Source of the DNA: Myxococcus stipitatus
Lineage (GTDB): Bacteria > Myxococcota > Myxococcia > Myxococcales > Myxococcaceae
DNA length: 64,000 nucleotides
Reading direction: 5' to 3'
Assembly (NCBI RefSeq): GCF_021412625.1
Contig: NZ_JAKCFI010000004.1
Coordinates: forward strand, 248,001 to 312,000
The notes beneath the pieces are model-generated. The model was not told the origin of the DNA and made no database searches. It saw only the letters and a list, made by a program, of their open reading frames with translations. Within the stretch, counting starts at the first letter, position 1. Each line of letters starts with the position of its first letter. Positions 56,569-64,000 of the stretch are shown here, piece by piece. Position numbers and translations under genes: made by a program.

Positions 56569-56942
56569 TCGCGCCCATCGCGGCCCGTGGGCTGCGGTCC
56601 CCCGGGACGTCGCGGCTCCCCGCGCAGTGGCCTCCGCTCGGCAGCGTCGATTGAGTCGGGGCGTCCTCGCGGAGGGGCCCCCGCTGGGGCAACGTGGGTT
56701 GATTCGGGGTGTCCATGCGCCGGAGGCCCCCGTCGGGAGAGGCCCTGGTGCGGGGGAGGGACCCGCGTCGAGGCGCCCGACGCGACCGGCGCGCCTCTGG
56801 GGCACCCGCGTCAGGGGCCGGGGTTGGTCGCCTGCCCTGACCCCTCTGCCCGGACATCCATGACAGGTGGCCTCCTGGGGCCCCGCAACCCCTTGGATTT
56901 AGGCCGGTTCCGTGTGGCGTGTGCCTTGCTCTCCGGCGAGGC
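56569..56942. other. Intergenic region with 48-bp imperfect tandem repeat
   Basis: 374 bases without a supported gene. Bases 56651-56698 and about 56699-56746 form an imperfect tandem duplication: both copies begin TTGA(G/T)TCGGGG(C/T)GTCC and contain GGAGG...CCCCCG. No promoter is clear. Confidence 0.4.
56651..56746. repeat. Imperfect tandem repeat, unit about 48 bp, two copies
   Basis: Copy 1 begins at 56651 and copy 2 at 56699. They share a TTGAxTCGGGGxGTCC start and a GGAGG-CCCCCG core with small indels. It is in non-coding DNA before a small outer-membrane protein gene. Possibly a decayed duplication; function unknown. Confidence 0.5.
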
Positions 56943-57470
56943 ATGCCTCGCTTCCATCTGCTCCTGGGCTGTCTGTGCTGCCTCGTCGCGTCCGCGGCGT
57001 CGGCCGAGGCGCCCTCGCGCAGCCTGGGCATCACCGTGTCCCCCGTGGGCGCGTATCTGCTCTCCGATGGGAAGGGGGGCAAGGAGGGGGGCTACAGCGC
57101 GGGCCTGTCCTGGGGCTATCGCCGGGCGCAGTCGATGCTGGAGGTGGGCGGGCACGTGGCCTCCAGCCGCCGCCTCACCGAGGCGACGCCGCTGTCCCTC
57201 CGCTTGACGCCCTGGGCCTGGGGCCGGGTCCGTCCCTACCTGGGGCTGGGGCTGAGCTTCATGGTCGTCCACGCCCGTCCGGAGGAGGACACGTCCCGCT
57301 CGCTGCAGATGGGCCTGGAGCTCTGCGGTGGGGTGGGGGTGGAGCTGGGGCGCCAGCTCTTCCTGTCCGGCGAGGCCCGGCTCCAGAACTTCTCCACGAG
57401 CGGCGACCCGTTCGCGGGGGAGCGGCAGCGGCTGACCTCCTTCTTCCTGGGGCTCGGGATGCACCTCTAG
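56943..57470 (+). CDS. Small outer-membrane beta-barrel-like protein
   Basis: 175 residues from ATG 56943: signal peptide MPRFHLLLGCLCCLVASAASA, then alternating aromatic/hydrophobic strands with glycine turns (LGITVSPVGAYLLSD, YSAGLSWGYRRAQSMLEVGG, WAWGRVRPYLGLGLSFMVVHA, LELCGGVGVELGRQLFLSG, RLTSFFLGLGMHL) ending in a hydrophobic residue, as in eight-stranded OmpX/OmpA-like barrels. A specific function cannot be assigned. Confidence 0.68.
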   Translation: MPRFHLLLGCLCCLVASAASAEAPSRSLGITVSPVGAYLLSDGKGGKEGGYSAGLSWGYRRAQSMLEVGGHVASSRRLTEATPLSLRLTPWAWGRVRPYLGLGLSFMVVHARPEEDTSRSLQMGLELCGGVGVELGRQLFLSGEARLQNFSTSGDPFAGERQRLTSFFLGLGMHL

Positions 57471-57525
57471 CGACGACGGTTGAACCCTCGCGCTACAGGG
57501 CGGCAGCGACCTGTTGGAAGAAAAT

Positions 57526-57553
57526 TTGCGCTGTCTCTTGCGTCCTCTACAAT
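57526..57553 (+). promoter_or_regulatory. Putative sigma-70 promoter for small protein gene
   Basis: TTGCGC (57526-57531) and TACAAT (57548-57553) are spaced by 16 bases in an A+T-rich tract, about 70 bases before the ATG at 57626. The -10 is close to TATAAT; the -35 is weaker. Confidence 0.45.
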
Positions 57554-57625
57554 CCTCGACGGTTGCGGCCCGGACGCGTCCGACATGCTCGGATGTTCAG
57601 CGGATTGCACAACAAGGGAGCGGAG

Positions 57626-57970
57626 ATGGAGCGCAAGGTCGGGAGTAGCACGGTGACGGCCAAGGAGGTCAAGGCGGCGCTGGAGAAGACGCGCACGCTG
57701 ACGGCCGAGGAGGAGAAGGTGCTGCGGATGCGGCACGGCGCCGGCGCTTCCAGCACGCGGGCCCCGCTGCCCCGCGCGGCCGGTGACAACGCGGAGCTGG
57801 CCGACGAGCTGCTCGTCATCGAGATGCAGTTGATGAAGGCGATGCGCGCTCGCGCTGGCGCCAAGGCCGCGGCGACCGCGACCAAGGCCCCGGTCGCCGC
57901 CGCGCCCCGGGAGTCCGCCGCCAACCCGACCAAGGACAAGATCGTCCGCGCGCTGCGCAAGAAGAAGTAG
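57626..57970 (+). CDS. Small basic protein with sigma-70 region 4.1-like helix
   Basis: 114 residues starting MERKVGSSTVTAKEVK; AAGGGAGCGGAG before the ATG (an ATG at 57593 is also in frame). Residues 25-38, LTAEEEKVLRMRHG, closely resemble sigma-70 region 4.1 (LTPREExVLRMRFG). No helix-turn-helix follows, so it is not a sigma factor. The rest is helical (ADELLVIEMQLMKAMRAR) with a Lys/Ala-rich tail ending RALRKKK that may bind nucleic acid. A promoter-like TTGCGC/TACAAT lies upstream. Function unknown; a link to RNA polymerase is an inference. Confidence 0.66.
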   Translation: MERKVGSSTVTAKEVKAALEKTRTLTAEEEKVLRMRHGAGASSTRAPLPRAAGDNAELADELLVIEMQLMKAMRARAGAKAAATATKAPVAAAPRESAANPTKDKIVRALRKKK

Positions 57971-57989
57971 TCGCCCGCTCGGGGCCCTA

Positions 57990-59510
57990 CTACCGGTTGA
58001 GGATGGCCACGAGGCGCTCTCCCGCCTCGGGCAGCGCCAGCGGCGTGCCCGAGACCTCGGTGGCCAATCCTTCCGCGTCGTCCGTCCCACCCCGCGCGTA
58101 GAGCCCCTTCAGCCAGGTGGCCGCCTGCGGGTTCCTCCAGAAGTCCTCGTTGAAGCGCTCGGTGAGGCGCGCGGTGAGCCGGGTCTCCAGGGCCCACGCT
58201 CGCAGGTAGTGCGCCACGTAGAGCTGCGGGTCCACGTCGAACAGGAAGAAGCCCGGGTGCGGCTCGGTGAACAGCGCGTGGCGCTGGCCGTCGGCGTACT
58301 CGTCCGCGCGCTCGGTGGAGGGGCCGCGCGCCACCAGGGACAGCTCGTACCGCAGCTTCGCGCAGTGGCGCCGCAGGAGGGTGAGGGCCTGGAAGGTGGC
58401 CAGCCGCGCCGTGTCGCGCGCGGCCTGGGTGGCCATGCCCAGGTAGCGCTTGAGCCAGTCGGAGGACAGCAGCAGGCGCTCGAAGACGGTGGCGTGCGCC
58501 TCCGTCACCGCCGCGTCGCCCAGCCGGCGCAGCTCCACCGGGAGCGTGGCCGACACGTGGGCGCGGTGCTGAGCGTGGCCCATCTCGTGGAGGAGGCTGC
58601 CCAGCGCGTCCATGCCGCCGCGCGGCTGGAGCACCAGGCGAATCTCGTCCGGCACGCGCACGGCGACCACGAACGGACGGGAGGACTTTCCGGGGCGCTC
58701 CTCGTCGTCGATGCGGATGCGCCCCTGCGCGTTCGGGAGGAGGCCCCACTCGCCCAGCCACCGGGTGACGGCGGGCCACGCGTCCTCGCGGCGGAACAGC
58801 TCGTCCATCCACGGCGCCTGGAGCGCGGCCTGCAAGTCATGCCGGCGCGCGTCGCCGCCGGGCAGCGGGCGCAGGAGCGGGTCCAGCTTCTTGAGGACGT
58901 AGGCCAGCACGTCGCGGTACGCGTCCTCGGTGAGCGCCAGCGTCCGGGCAGCGGCCTCGGCCAGCGCGGTGTAGGAGACGCCGGTGACGTCCTCGCGCAG
59001 GGCGGCATAGCCCGGGGCGCCCAGGCGCTCCGCGGCGTGGAGGGCGGCCTCGCGCCGGTCACCGTAGGGGCCCCGGTGGTCCCAGAGGAAGTTGCCCAGC
59101 GCGCGCTCCATGACGGCGCGGCGGGAGCGGACGCGCTCGTGCGGCAGGCGGGCCAGCGCCTCGCCGAAGCCCAGCGCCTGTTCGTCCACGGCCAGGGTGG
59201 CGCGGGCCTCCAGCCCGGCGACGGCCTCCGCGGGGCGCGCGGCGAGGGCCTCCTCCACCTGCGTGGCGATGAGCTCGCGCACCAGCTGGATGCGGCGCAC
59301 CGTGAGCGGGTCGTCCTTCGTCCGGGCCTTGGCGAGCGCCTCGTTGGCGGCGACGAAGGTATCGGGGGAGGACAGCTCGGGGAACGACGCGTGGAGGCTG
59401 GAGACGGGCAGCTCTCTCTCGAGGCCCGCGCCGTGGCGGTACTGGAGGGTGGCCAGCTCGGCGAGGAAGTCGTCCAGCCGCGTGCGCACGGAGTGCAGGG
59501 GACGGTCCAT
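57990..59510 (-). CDS. M3-like zinc metallopeptidase
   Basis: 506 residues without a signal peptide. The active site is SLLHEMGHAQHR (HExxH) followed 25-30 residues later by VTEAHATVFERLL, whose Glu fits the third zinc ligand of M3 (oligoendopeptidase F-type) enzymes. The first half is helical (ALARLPHERVRSRRAVM, LREDVTGVSYTALAEAAARTL), as expected for the capping domain. A cytoplasmic oligopeptidase role is likely. It converges on the small basic protein gene with 19 bases between stops. Confidence 0.78.
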   Translation of the reverse strand: MDRPLHSVRTRLDDFLAELATLQYRHGAGLERELPVSSLHASFPELSSPDTFVAANEALAKARTKDDPLTVRRIQLVRELIATQVEEALAARPAEAVAGLEARATLAVDEQALGFGEALARLPHERVRSRRAVMERALGNFLWDHRGPYGDRREAALHAAERLGAPGYAALREDVTGVSYTALAEAAARTLALTEDAYRDVLAYVLKKLDPLLRPLPGGDARRHDLQAALQAPWMDELFRREDAWPAVTRWLGEWGLLPNAQGRIRIDDEERPGKSSRPFVVAVRVPDEIRLVLQPRGGMDALGSLLHEMGHAQHRAHVSATLPVELRRLGDAAVTEAHATVFERLLLSSDWLKRYLGMATQAARDTARLATFQALTLLRRHCAKLRYELSLVARGPSTERADEYADGQRHALFTEPHPGFFLFDVDPQLYVAHYLRAWALETRLTARLTERFNEDFWRNPQAATWLKGLYARGGTDDAEGLATEVSGTPLALPEAGERLVAILNR

Positions 59511-59613
59511 GGGGGCGCGGAAGGTAACAGGGGACGGGCCTGCTGGGGGGAATGGCTTGGCTTTCGCCCCGTCGTTCTGTAGCCAGCGGTGCGGACTGGC
59601 TGTCGACGGAGGG

Positions 59614-60561
59614 ATGGCGGTGAAGCGTCGGACGTTCCGAGCGGAGGGGGCGCGGGTGGGAAGGCCCGTGGCCGAGGCCGTGGCCGCGGAGCTGGGCCTG
59701 CCCGAGGAGCAGGCGCGCGGGCTCGTGGACGTGGGCGCGGTGTACGTGGCGGGGCGGCGCTGTCGGGACGCGAAGGCGCGGCTTTCGGCGGGGCAGGTGG
59801 TGGCGGTGGTGCTGGAGGAGGGCGGCCAGAGCCCCCTCGCGGAGGCCGCGCCGGCCCCCTCGTTCCAGGTGCTGCACGAGGACGCGGAGGTCATCGCGGT
59901 GGACAAGCCCGCGGGGCTCCCGGCGCAGCCCACGGAGGCGCGCGTGGGCGCGAGCCTCGTGGACCAGGTGGGCGCGTACCTGGGACGCGAGGCGGGGCTG
60001 GTCCACCGGCTGGACCGCGAGACGTCGGGCGTGACGGTGTTCGGCAAGACGCCTCAGGCGACGTCGGCGCTCGCGGCGGAGTTCCGCGAGGGGCGCGCCC
60101 GCAAGCGCTACGTGGCGACCACCGGACCGGGGTTGCCCTCATCCGGCACGGTGGACCTGCCGTTGTCGAAGGACCCCGCGCGCCCCGGGCGCTGGCGGGC
60201 GAGCCGCGCGGCCAATGGCATCCCCGCGCTGACCTTCTTCCGCACGCTGTACGCGGGGCCGGACTTCTGCGTGGTGGAGCTGTTGCCCCAGACGGGGCGC
60301 ACCCACCAGCTCCGCGCGCACCTGACGGCGCTGGGCGCGCCCATCCTCGGGGACTCCCGCTATGGCGGCGCCAGGAGCGCGGCGGGTGTCGACGCGCCTC
60401 GGTGCCTGCTCCACGCGCAGGCGTTGGAGCTGGGACATCCGCGCACGGGCGCGCCGTTGCGCCTGGAGGCCCGCGTCCCGGAGGACCTGCTGCGCTTCTT
60501 CGCGCGCGCGGGCATCGAGGTGCCCCGCGGCGCCATCCCCACGTCCCTCGAAGAGGCGTGA
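59614..60561 (+). CDS. RluA family pseudouridine synthase
   Basis: 315 residues. An S4 RNA-binding-like N-terminus (LVDVGAVYVAGRRC) precedes the RluA catalytic domain with AVDKPAGLPAQP, the active-site LVHRLDRETSGVTVFG (Asp), and PQTGRTHQLRAHL. It isomerises uridines in rRNA or tRNA; the exact target cannot be told from sequence. The ATG lies two bases after GGAGGG; GTG 59620 has better spacing and is a plausible alternative start. Divergent from the M3-like gene. Confidence 0.9.
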   Translation: MAVKRRTFRAEGARVGRPVAEAVAAELGLPEEQARGLVDVGAVYVAGRRCRDAKARLSAGQVVAVVLEEGGQSPLAEAAPAPSFQVLHEDAEVIAVDKPAGLPAQPTEARVGASLVDQVGAYLGREAGLVHRLDRETSGVTVFGKTPQATSALAAEFREGRARKRYVATTGPGLPSSGTVDLPLSKDPARPGRWRASRAANGIPALTFFRTLYAGPDFCVVELLPQTGRTHQLRAHLTALGAPILGDSRYGGARSAAGVDAPRCLLHAQALELGHPRTGAPLRLEARVPEDLLRFFARAGIEVPRGAIPTSLEEA

Positions 60562-60565
60562 GCGC

Positions 60566-61585
60566 TCAGGCCACGCAGGTGAAGTCCCGCCCCTCGACCC
60601 AACCCCACGCCACCAGGTCGGCGCGGATCTCCTCGCGGGCCCAGCGCACGCCCACGCAGACGAGCAGGTGCTCCTGCCCCGGCGGACCGAGGTCCGCGGC
60701 CCCCACCACGGGGATGCCGTTGAGGCGGGTGCCGACCTTGCGGGGATGGACCTCGACGTAGCGGCGGACCTCCACTCCGCGCTCGCGCAGGAAGCGCGTC
60801 AGCGTCTTCCCGCTGGGGCCGGCTCCCCAGATGGCGCAGGGGCGCCCGTTCGACAACGGCCCCCGTTCGAGCACCAGGTAGCGGGCCTTGGTCCACATCA
60901 GACGCGGCAGCGCATAGCGCGGGTCAGTACGGGTCATCCGGTTGCTGCTGTCTCTCCATCGCAGCAGTATCTCCGGCAGGTTCATGAGCGGGTGTCCCCG
61001 CTCCAACAGCTCCAGCCACAGCGCATAGTCCTCGGGGAAGTCGCCGTCCTGCCAGCCTCCCGTGGCGCGGAGGACATCCCGGCGCAGGCACGCGGAGGGA
61101 TGGCACAGGGGGCTCTCGACGAAGCGCTCACGGAAGAGCCGTTCGGGGGTGGTCAGGCTGTTGAGCCACGTCGCGTAGGCCTGGAGGGAGGGGCTGACGG
61201 GCTGGTCGTCGCGGAACAGCTCGACGCCGGTGCCCACGCCGTCGAGCTCCGGGTGGGCCTCCAGCGCGCTGACGCTGGCCTCCAACCGACGCGGGAGGGC
61301 CTCGTCGTCCGCGTCCATCCGGGCCACGTAGGGCGAGGTGACCCGCTGGAGCGCCAGGTTGAGGGCCTCCACCAGCCCCTTGCCCTGACCGTCAAGTATC
61401 TCGACGCGCGGGTCGCGGGCGGCGCATCCGTTCAGGACCGCACGGGTTGCGTCGGTCGAGCCGTCGTCGATGGCGAGCACCCGCAGGTCGGTGAGGGTGC
61501 CTTCCAGGAGGGAGTCCACTGCTCGGGCGACGGTGGACTCGGCATTTCGCGCGGGAAGCAGGACGGTGACAACCGGGATGGGCAT
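60566..61585 (-). CDS. GT2 glycosyltransferase with C-terminal Rossmann-like domain
   Basis: 339 residues. The N-terminal GT-A domain has VTVLLPARNAESTVARAVDS, LAIDDGSTDATRAV, and the metal motif ARMDADDEALP. From about residue 240 a second domain appears with CAIWGAGPSGKTLTRFLRERG (nucleotide-binding GxGxxG) and PVVGAADLGPP, resembling the small Rossmann modules linked to sugar-nucleotide or acyl modification. The fusion suggests synthesis of a decorated glycan. The start is 24 bases from the start of the divergent large gene. Confidence 0.82.
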   Translation of the reverse strand: MPIPVVTVLLPARNAESTVARAVDSLLEGTLTDLRVLAIDDGSTDATRAVLNGCAARDPRVEILDGQGKGLVEALNLALQRVTSPYVARMDADDEALPRRLEASVSALEAHPELDGVGTGVELFRDDQPVSPSLQAYATWLNSLTTPERLFRERFVESPLCHPSACLRRDVLRATGGWQDGDFPEDYALWLELLERGHPLMNLPEILLRWRDSSNRMTRTDPRYALPRLMWTKARYLVLERGPLSNGRPCAIWGAGPSGKTLTRFLRERGVEVRRYVEVHPRKVGTRLNGIPVVGAADLGPPGQEHLLVCVGVRWAREEIRADLVAWGWVEGRDFTCVA

Positions 61586-61609
61586 CGTTGTGTGTAGACT
61601 GCCGCACCC

Positions 61610-64000
61610 ATGGGTGGCGTGAGAAACGGCAATGGGACCGGGACGCCGGAATCCCCAGCCGTCCGACCCGAGGCGCCGCAATCCGGCGCGCTCGAGGTGG
61701 GGAAGACCGACGATGTGGCGGACGGAGTGGAGCGCCACTTCCGGAGCGCCGTGCGCTTGTGGCGGGAAGGCTCCGCCGCGCGCGCGTTCGGTGAGCTCGC
61801 CCGCGCCAGCCGCGCGTTGCCCATGTCCGCCCGGCTCGCCGCCTCGCTCGTGCGCTTCTCGCGGCTGGCGGGGACGGAGGCCGCGGCCATCACGTTGCTG
61901 GAGGCCTCGCTCGCCACGTCGACCACCGACGTCCAGCACGCCGTGCGGCGACAGCTCGCGCGCGTGTTGCGGCGCGTGGAGCAGTTCCCTCGCGCCATCG
62001 CCACGCTGGAGCCGTTGCTCGTCGAGTCCCCCGAGGACCGGCGCGCGCGGCGGGTGCTTCAGGTGCTGCGAGGACGGGTGGGCATGAAGCGCGCCGACAC
62101 GCCCGCGGCCTCGGCCTCCGTGCTGGCGCGCCTCCCCACGCTGAAGTCCGGGGTCCACGCCTCGGCGGTCTGGGACGAGGACGTGGACGTCCGCGCGGAG
62201 ACCGTGGTCGACGCCACGGGGGCGCTCGCTCCTCCTCCGGTCACGCCCGCTCCGCCGCGCTCGTTCACGATGGAGCTGCCCTGGGCCCAGCTCCGGGTGG
62301 ATGGACCTCCGCTGGGGTTGACGACGGTGAGCCCACCGCGTGCCCCGGACGCGGGCGTGTCCGAGAACGCGGCGTCGCACGCCACCCAGGTCGCGGATGC
62401 CACGCCGACGGCGGCGGAGTCGCGGACGGTGCTGCCTCCAGAAGAGGCTGCGTCAGCGACCGCTGCCTCCGGGACGGAGGGGCTCTCCTCCAAGGTCGAG
62501 GGGGAGAGGGCCGCCGGGGGCCCGGTGTCGCCGGGGCCGATGGTTCCATGGGGCGACGGTGCGGAGTCCGACTCGGGCGCCTCGTCTGGCGCGAAGTCGT
62601 CGGGTGAACCCCTGTCGTCGGCACCGCCCCTGTCGTTGGCGGAGGCCGGTGCCGGCGTCGCCTCGCCGGAGTCCGGCGTGGGGGTGGTGTCCCAGCGGCT
62701 CGTGGAGGCGGGCGCTTCGAGTTCGTCACCGGCGCAAGGCGTCTCCGAGGCGGGCGAGAAGACAGCTGCGCCGGAGTCACAGCCTGGACTCTCGCAGCGG
62801 CGCGTGTCCGAGATGCGGGGGGCGCGAGAGCGGCACGCGCCTGATGAGCGTGGGTCGCGAGAGGGGCCCTCGCCCGAGGTGCCGGGAGCACAGGAGCGGC
62901 CCTCGCCCGAGGCGCGGGAGTCGCGAGAGGGGCCCTCGCCCGAAGTGCCGGGGGCACAAGAGAGGTCCTCGCCCGAGGAGCGGGGAGCGCGAGAGGGGCC
63001 CTCGCCCGAGAAGCATGGGGCGCGAGAGGGGCCGGGCACGTCCGAGGATTCGCAGCGGGGGGCGCGAGAGGGACGCGGTGCGCCCGAGGACCCGCGGCGG
63101 GGAGCGCGAGAGGGGCATGGCGCGCCCCAGGATTCGCGAGCGAAGACCGTCGTGGAGATGCCACTCGTGGCCATCCCCGAAGGTCCCGCGCCGGCGGCTC
63201 GGACCGTGGTGGAGATGCCGGCGGTGCGGGTGGTGGGGCAGGGGAATGAGGACCTGTCCGTCCCATGGCCCGAGCAGCGCGCGGAGCCGCCCGGTCAGGA
63301 GCCGATGGCTGGCCGCGCCGCGGCGCCCGTCCGCGGTGAAGGCCCGGGGAGGGACATCCCCGTCCTCGACCCTGTTGCGCCTCCTCGGACGACGGAGTCG
63401 CGGGGCGAGCGCTCCGATACGCGGGAAGTCGCCATCCCAGCGCGTGACGATGGCGCGTCACCTCGCTCGGAGACGACGGAGGTCCCGCTCGCGGACCTGT
63501 TCGCCGCGCTCGGGGGCGTGCCGGGCGCGAGCGTCGAGCCCGCGAGGAAGGTCTCCTCGGGCGTGGAGCCTGGCCTGTCCGGGGGCGTGCCCGTGGCGAG
63601 TCCGGAGGGCGTGGCCACGTCAGGTGGTTCGCGGCCCGTGGCGGACGCGAAGGCGAGCGCGAGGGAGGATGCGGAGGAGCTGGCTCGCTCCCAGAAGCTG
63701 GAGGCGCAGCTCGTCGCGCGTCGTGCGTGGAAGGAGCTGGCGCAGCTGTACTTGAAGCGGGCGGACCGGGCGAGGGACGCGGCGGCCCGCGCGGACGCGC
63801 TGACGCGGCTCGCGGAGGTGATGGAGAACGAGCTCAACGACCCGGCTGGCGCCGCGCGCATGTACCGGGAGATCGTCGAGCTGACGGGAGACCGCGCGGC
63901 CCTGCGCGAGCAGGTGCGGTTGTTGTCCTCCCGGGACGATATGTCGCTCGTGCGTCGCGCGCTCGACGAGGCCATCCAGCGCGCGAAGACGGGACGGGCG
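61610..64000 (+). CDS. Large repeat-containing TPR protein (3' truncated by window)
   Basis: At least 797 residues; the reading frame stays open to the last base, so the end is outside the window. The N-terminal ~150 residues are helical (FRSAVRLWREGSAARAFGEL, LLEASLATSTTDVQHAVRRQ), suggesting TPR-type repeats. A long Pro/Ser/Ala/Glu disordered region follows. At about residues 400-510 it carries repeats of GAREGPSPE-like units and two TVVEMP motifs. The last ~120 residues are helical again (WKELAQLYLKRADRARDAAA, ALTRLAEVMENELNDPAGAA), another TPR-like array. The start could also be GTG 61619. No family is recognised. Confidence 0.72.
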   Translation, partial: MGGVRNGNGTGTPESPAVRPEAPQSGALEVGKTDDVADGVERHFRSAVRLWREGSAARAFGELARASRALPMSARLAASLVRFSRLAGTEAAAITLLEASLATSTTDVQHAVRRQLARVLRRVEQFPRAIATLEPLLVESPEDRRARRVLQVLRGRVGMKRADTPAASASVLARLPTLKSGVHASAVWDEDVDVRAETVVDATGALAPPPVTPAPPRSFTMELPWAQLRVDGPPLGLTTVSPPRAPDAGVSENAASHATQVADATPTAAESRTVLPPEEAASATAASGTEGLSSKVEGERAAGGPVSPGPMVPWGDGAESDSGASSGAKSSGEPLSSAPPLSLAEAGAGVASPESGVGVVSQRLVEAGASSSSPAQGVSEAGEKTAAPESQPGLSQRRVSEMRGARERHAPDERGSREGPSPEVPGAQERPSPEARESREGPSPEVPGAQERSSPEERGAREGPSPEKHGAREGPGTSEDSQRGAREGRGAPEDPRRGAREGHGAPQDSRAKTVVEMPLVAIPEGPAPAARTVVEMPAVRVVGQGNEDLSVPWPEQRAEPPGQEPMAGRAAAPVRGEGPGRDIPVLDPVAPPRTTESRGERSDTREVAIPARDDGASPRSETTEVPLADLFAALGGVPGASVEPARKVSSGVEPGLSGGVPVASPEGVATSGGSRPVADAKASAREDAEELARSQKLEAQLVARRAWKELAQLYLKRADRARDAAARADALTRLAEVMENELNDPAGAARMYREIVELTGDRAALREQVRLLSSRDDMSLVRRALDEAIQRAKTGRA
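62810..63130 (+). repeat. In-gene degenerate repeats encoding GAREGPSPE-like units
   Basis: A run of about ten imperfect 24-36-bp units within the large gene, each encoding a variant of GARE(G/R)(P)SPE. The DNA repeats GCGAGAGAGGGGCCCTCGCCC-like words, of which I quote only part (GAGAGGGGCCCTCGCCC). The units are in frame, so length can vary without frameshift. It likely forms a flexible, variable-length spacer. Confidence 0.65.

Noticed and set aside
62810-63130. CRISPR-like array
   Set aside because: Repeats are in-frame, degenerate and without spacers; they encode protein repeats.

Overview
The window is about 70% G+C with very strong G/C bias at third codon positions, and the genes are densely packed. 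The gene content looks like a myxobacterium of the Myxococcus/Corallococcus type: a recA preceded by a perfect match to the LexA motif I recall for Myxococcus xanthus, many lipoproteins and secreted proteins of unknown role, PP2C and chemoreceptor signalling genes, an orphan receiver, and TTG/GTG starts. The species cannot be fixed from the sequence alone. I found no rRNA, tRNA, CRISPR array, insertion sequence or prophage. The window reads as ordinary chromosomal backbone with lineage-specific genes mixed in.

Layout. 1-9.4 kb: 3' end of aconitase, an HD (SpoT-like) hydrolase, an ArfB-like release factor, YceI and a pirin with a 12-bp palindrome before it, a lipoprotein, a VWA protein, an ABC exporter pair, an orphan receiver and two small unknown proteins. 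9.4-14.3 kb: an M3 peptidase lipoprotein, a TatD-like hydrolase and gamma-glutamyltransferase. 14.5-20.2 kb: a small unknown gene, glmU and glmS (UDP-GlcNAc synthesis), a membrane protein and recA. 20.4-29.8 kb: a PhoD-like phosphatase, a GNAT acetyltransferase, tex, an Hsp90-family gene overlapping a helical-repeat gene, and an exported metallo-beta-lactamase-fold hydrolase. 29.9-36.1 kb: a LETM1-like protein, a pseudo-alpha/beta-hydrolase linked to a FUSC membrane protein, and a HEAT-repeat lipoprotein.

36.2-40 kb holds a tight cluster: HAMP membrane protein, fmt, an AroQ-like protein lacking catalytic residues and carrying four K[TS]LGR motifs, and rsmB. 40-48.8 kb: a LysR regulator, a glycosyltransferase, an SDR, a redoxin without CXXC, an aminotransferase, a secreted hydrolase-like protein beside an anchored extracellular-type protein, and an acidic disordered protein. 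48.9-55.4 kb: a PP2C phosphatase, an MCP, an SDR, a possible fatty acid hydroxylase remnant, a glutaryl-CoA-dehydrogenase-like enzyme and a DUF2058-like protein. 55.5-64 kb: a lipoprotein, an outer-membrane protein, a small protein with a sigma region-4.1-like helix, a second M3-like peptidase, an RluA pseudouridine synthase, a two-domain GT2 glycosyltransferase, and a large repeat/TPR protein cut by the window end.

How the genes relate. Convergent pairs are often separated by G+C-rich hairpins that probably act as bidirectional terminators. Likely co-transcribed sets are the ABC pair, ggt with the TatD-like gene, glmU with glmS, the Hsp90/helical-repeat pair, the pseudohydrolase with FUSC, and HAMP-fmt-AroQ-like-rsmB. 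The most unusual theme is three enzyme-fold proteins (AroQ-like, alpha/beta-hydrolase-like, redoxin-like) that keep their fold signature but have lost the residues needed for catalysis. No complete new defence or biosynthetic system is visible.
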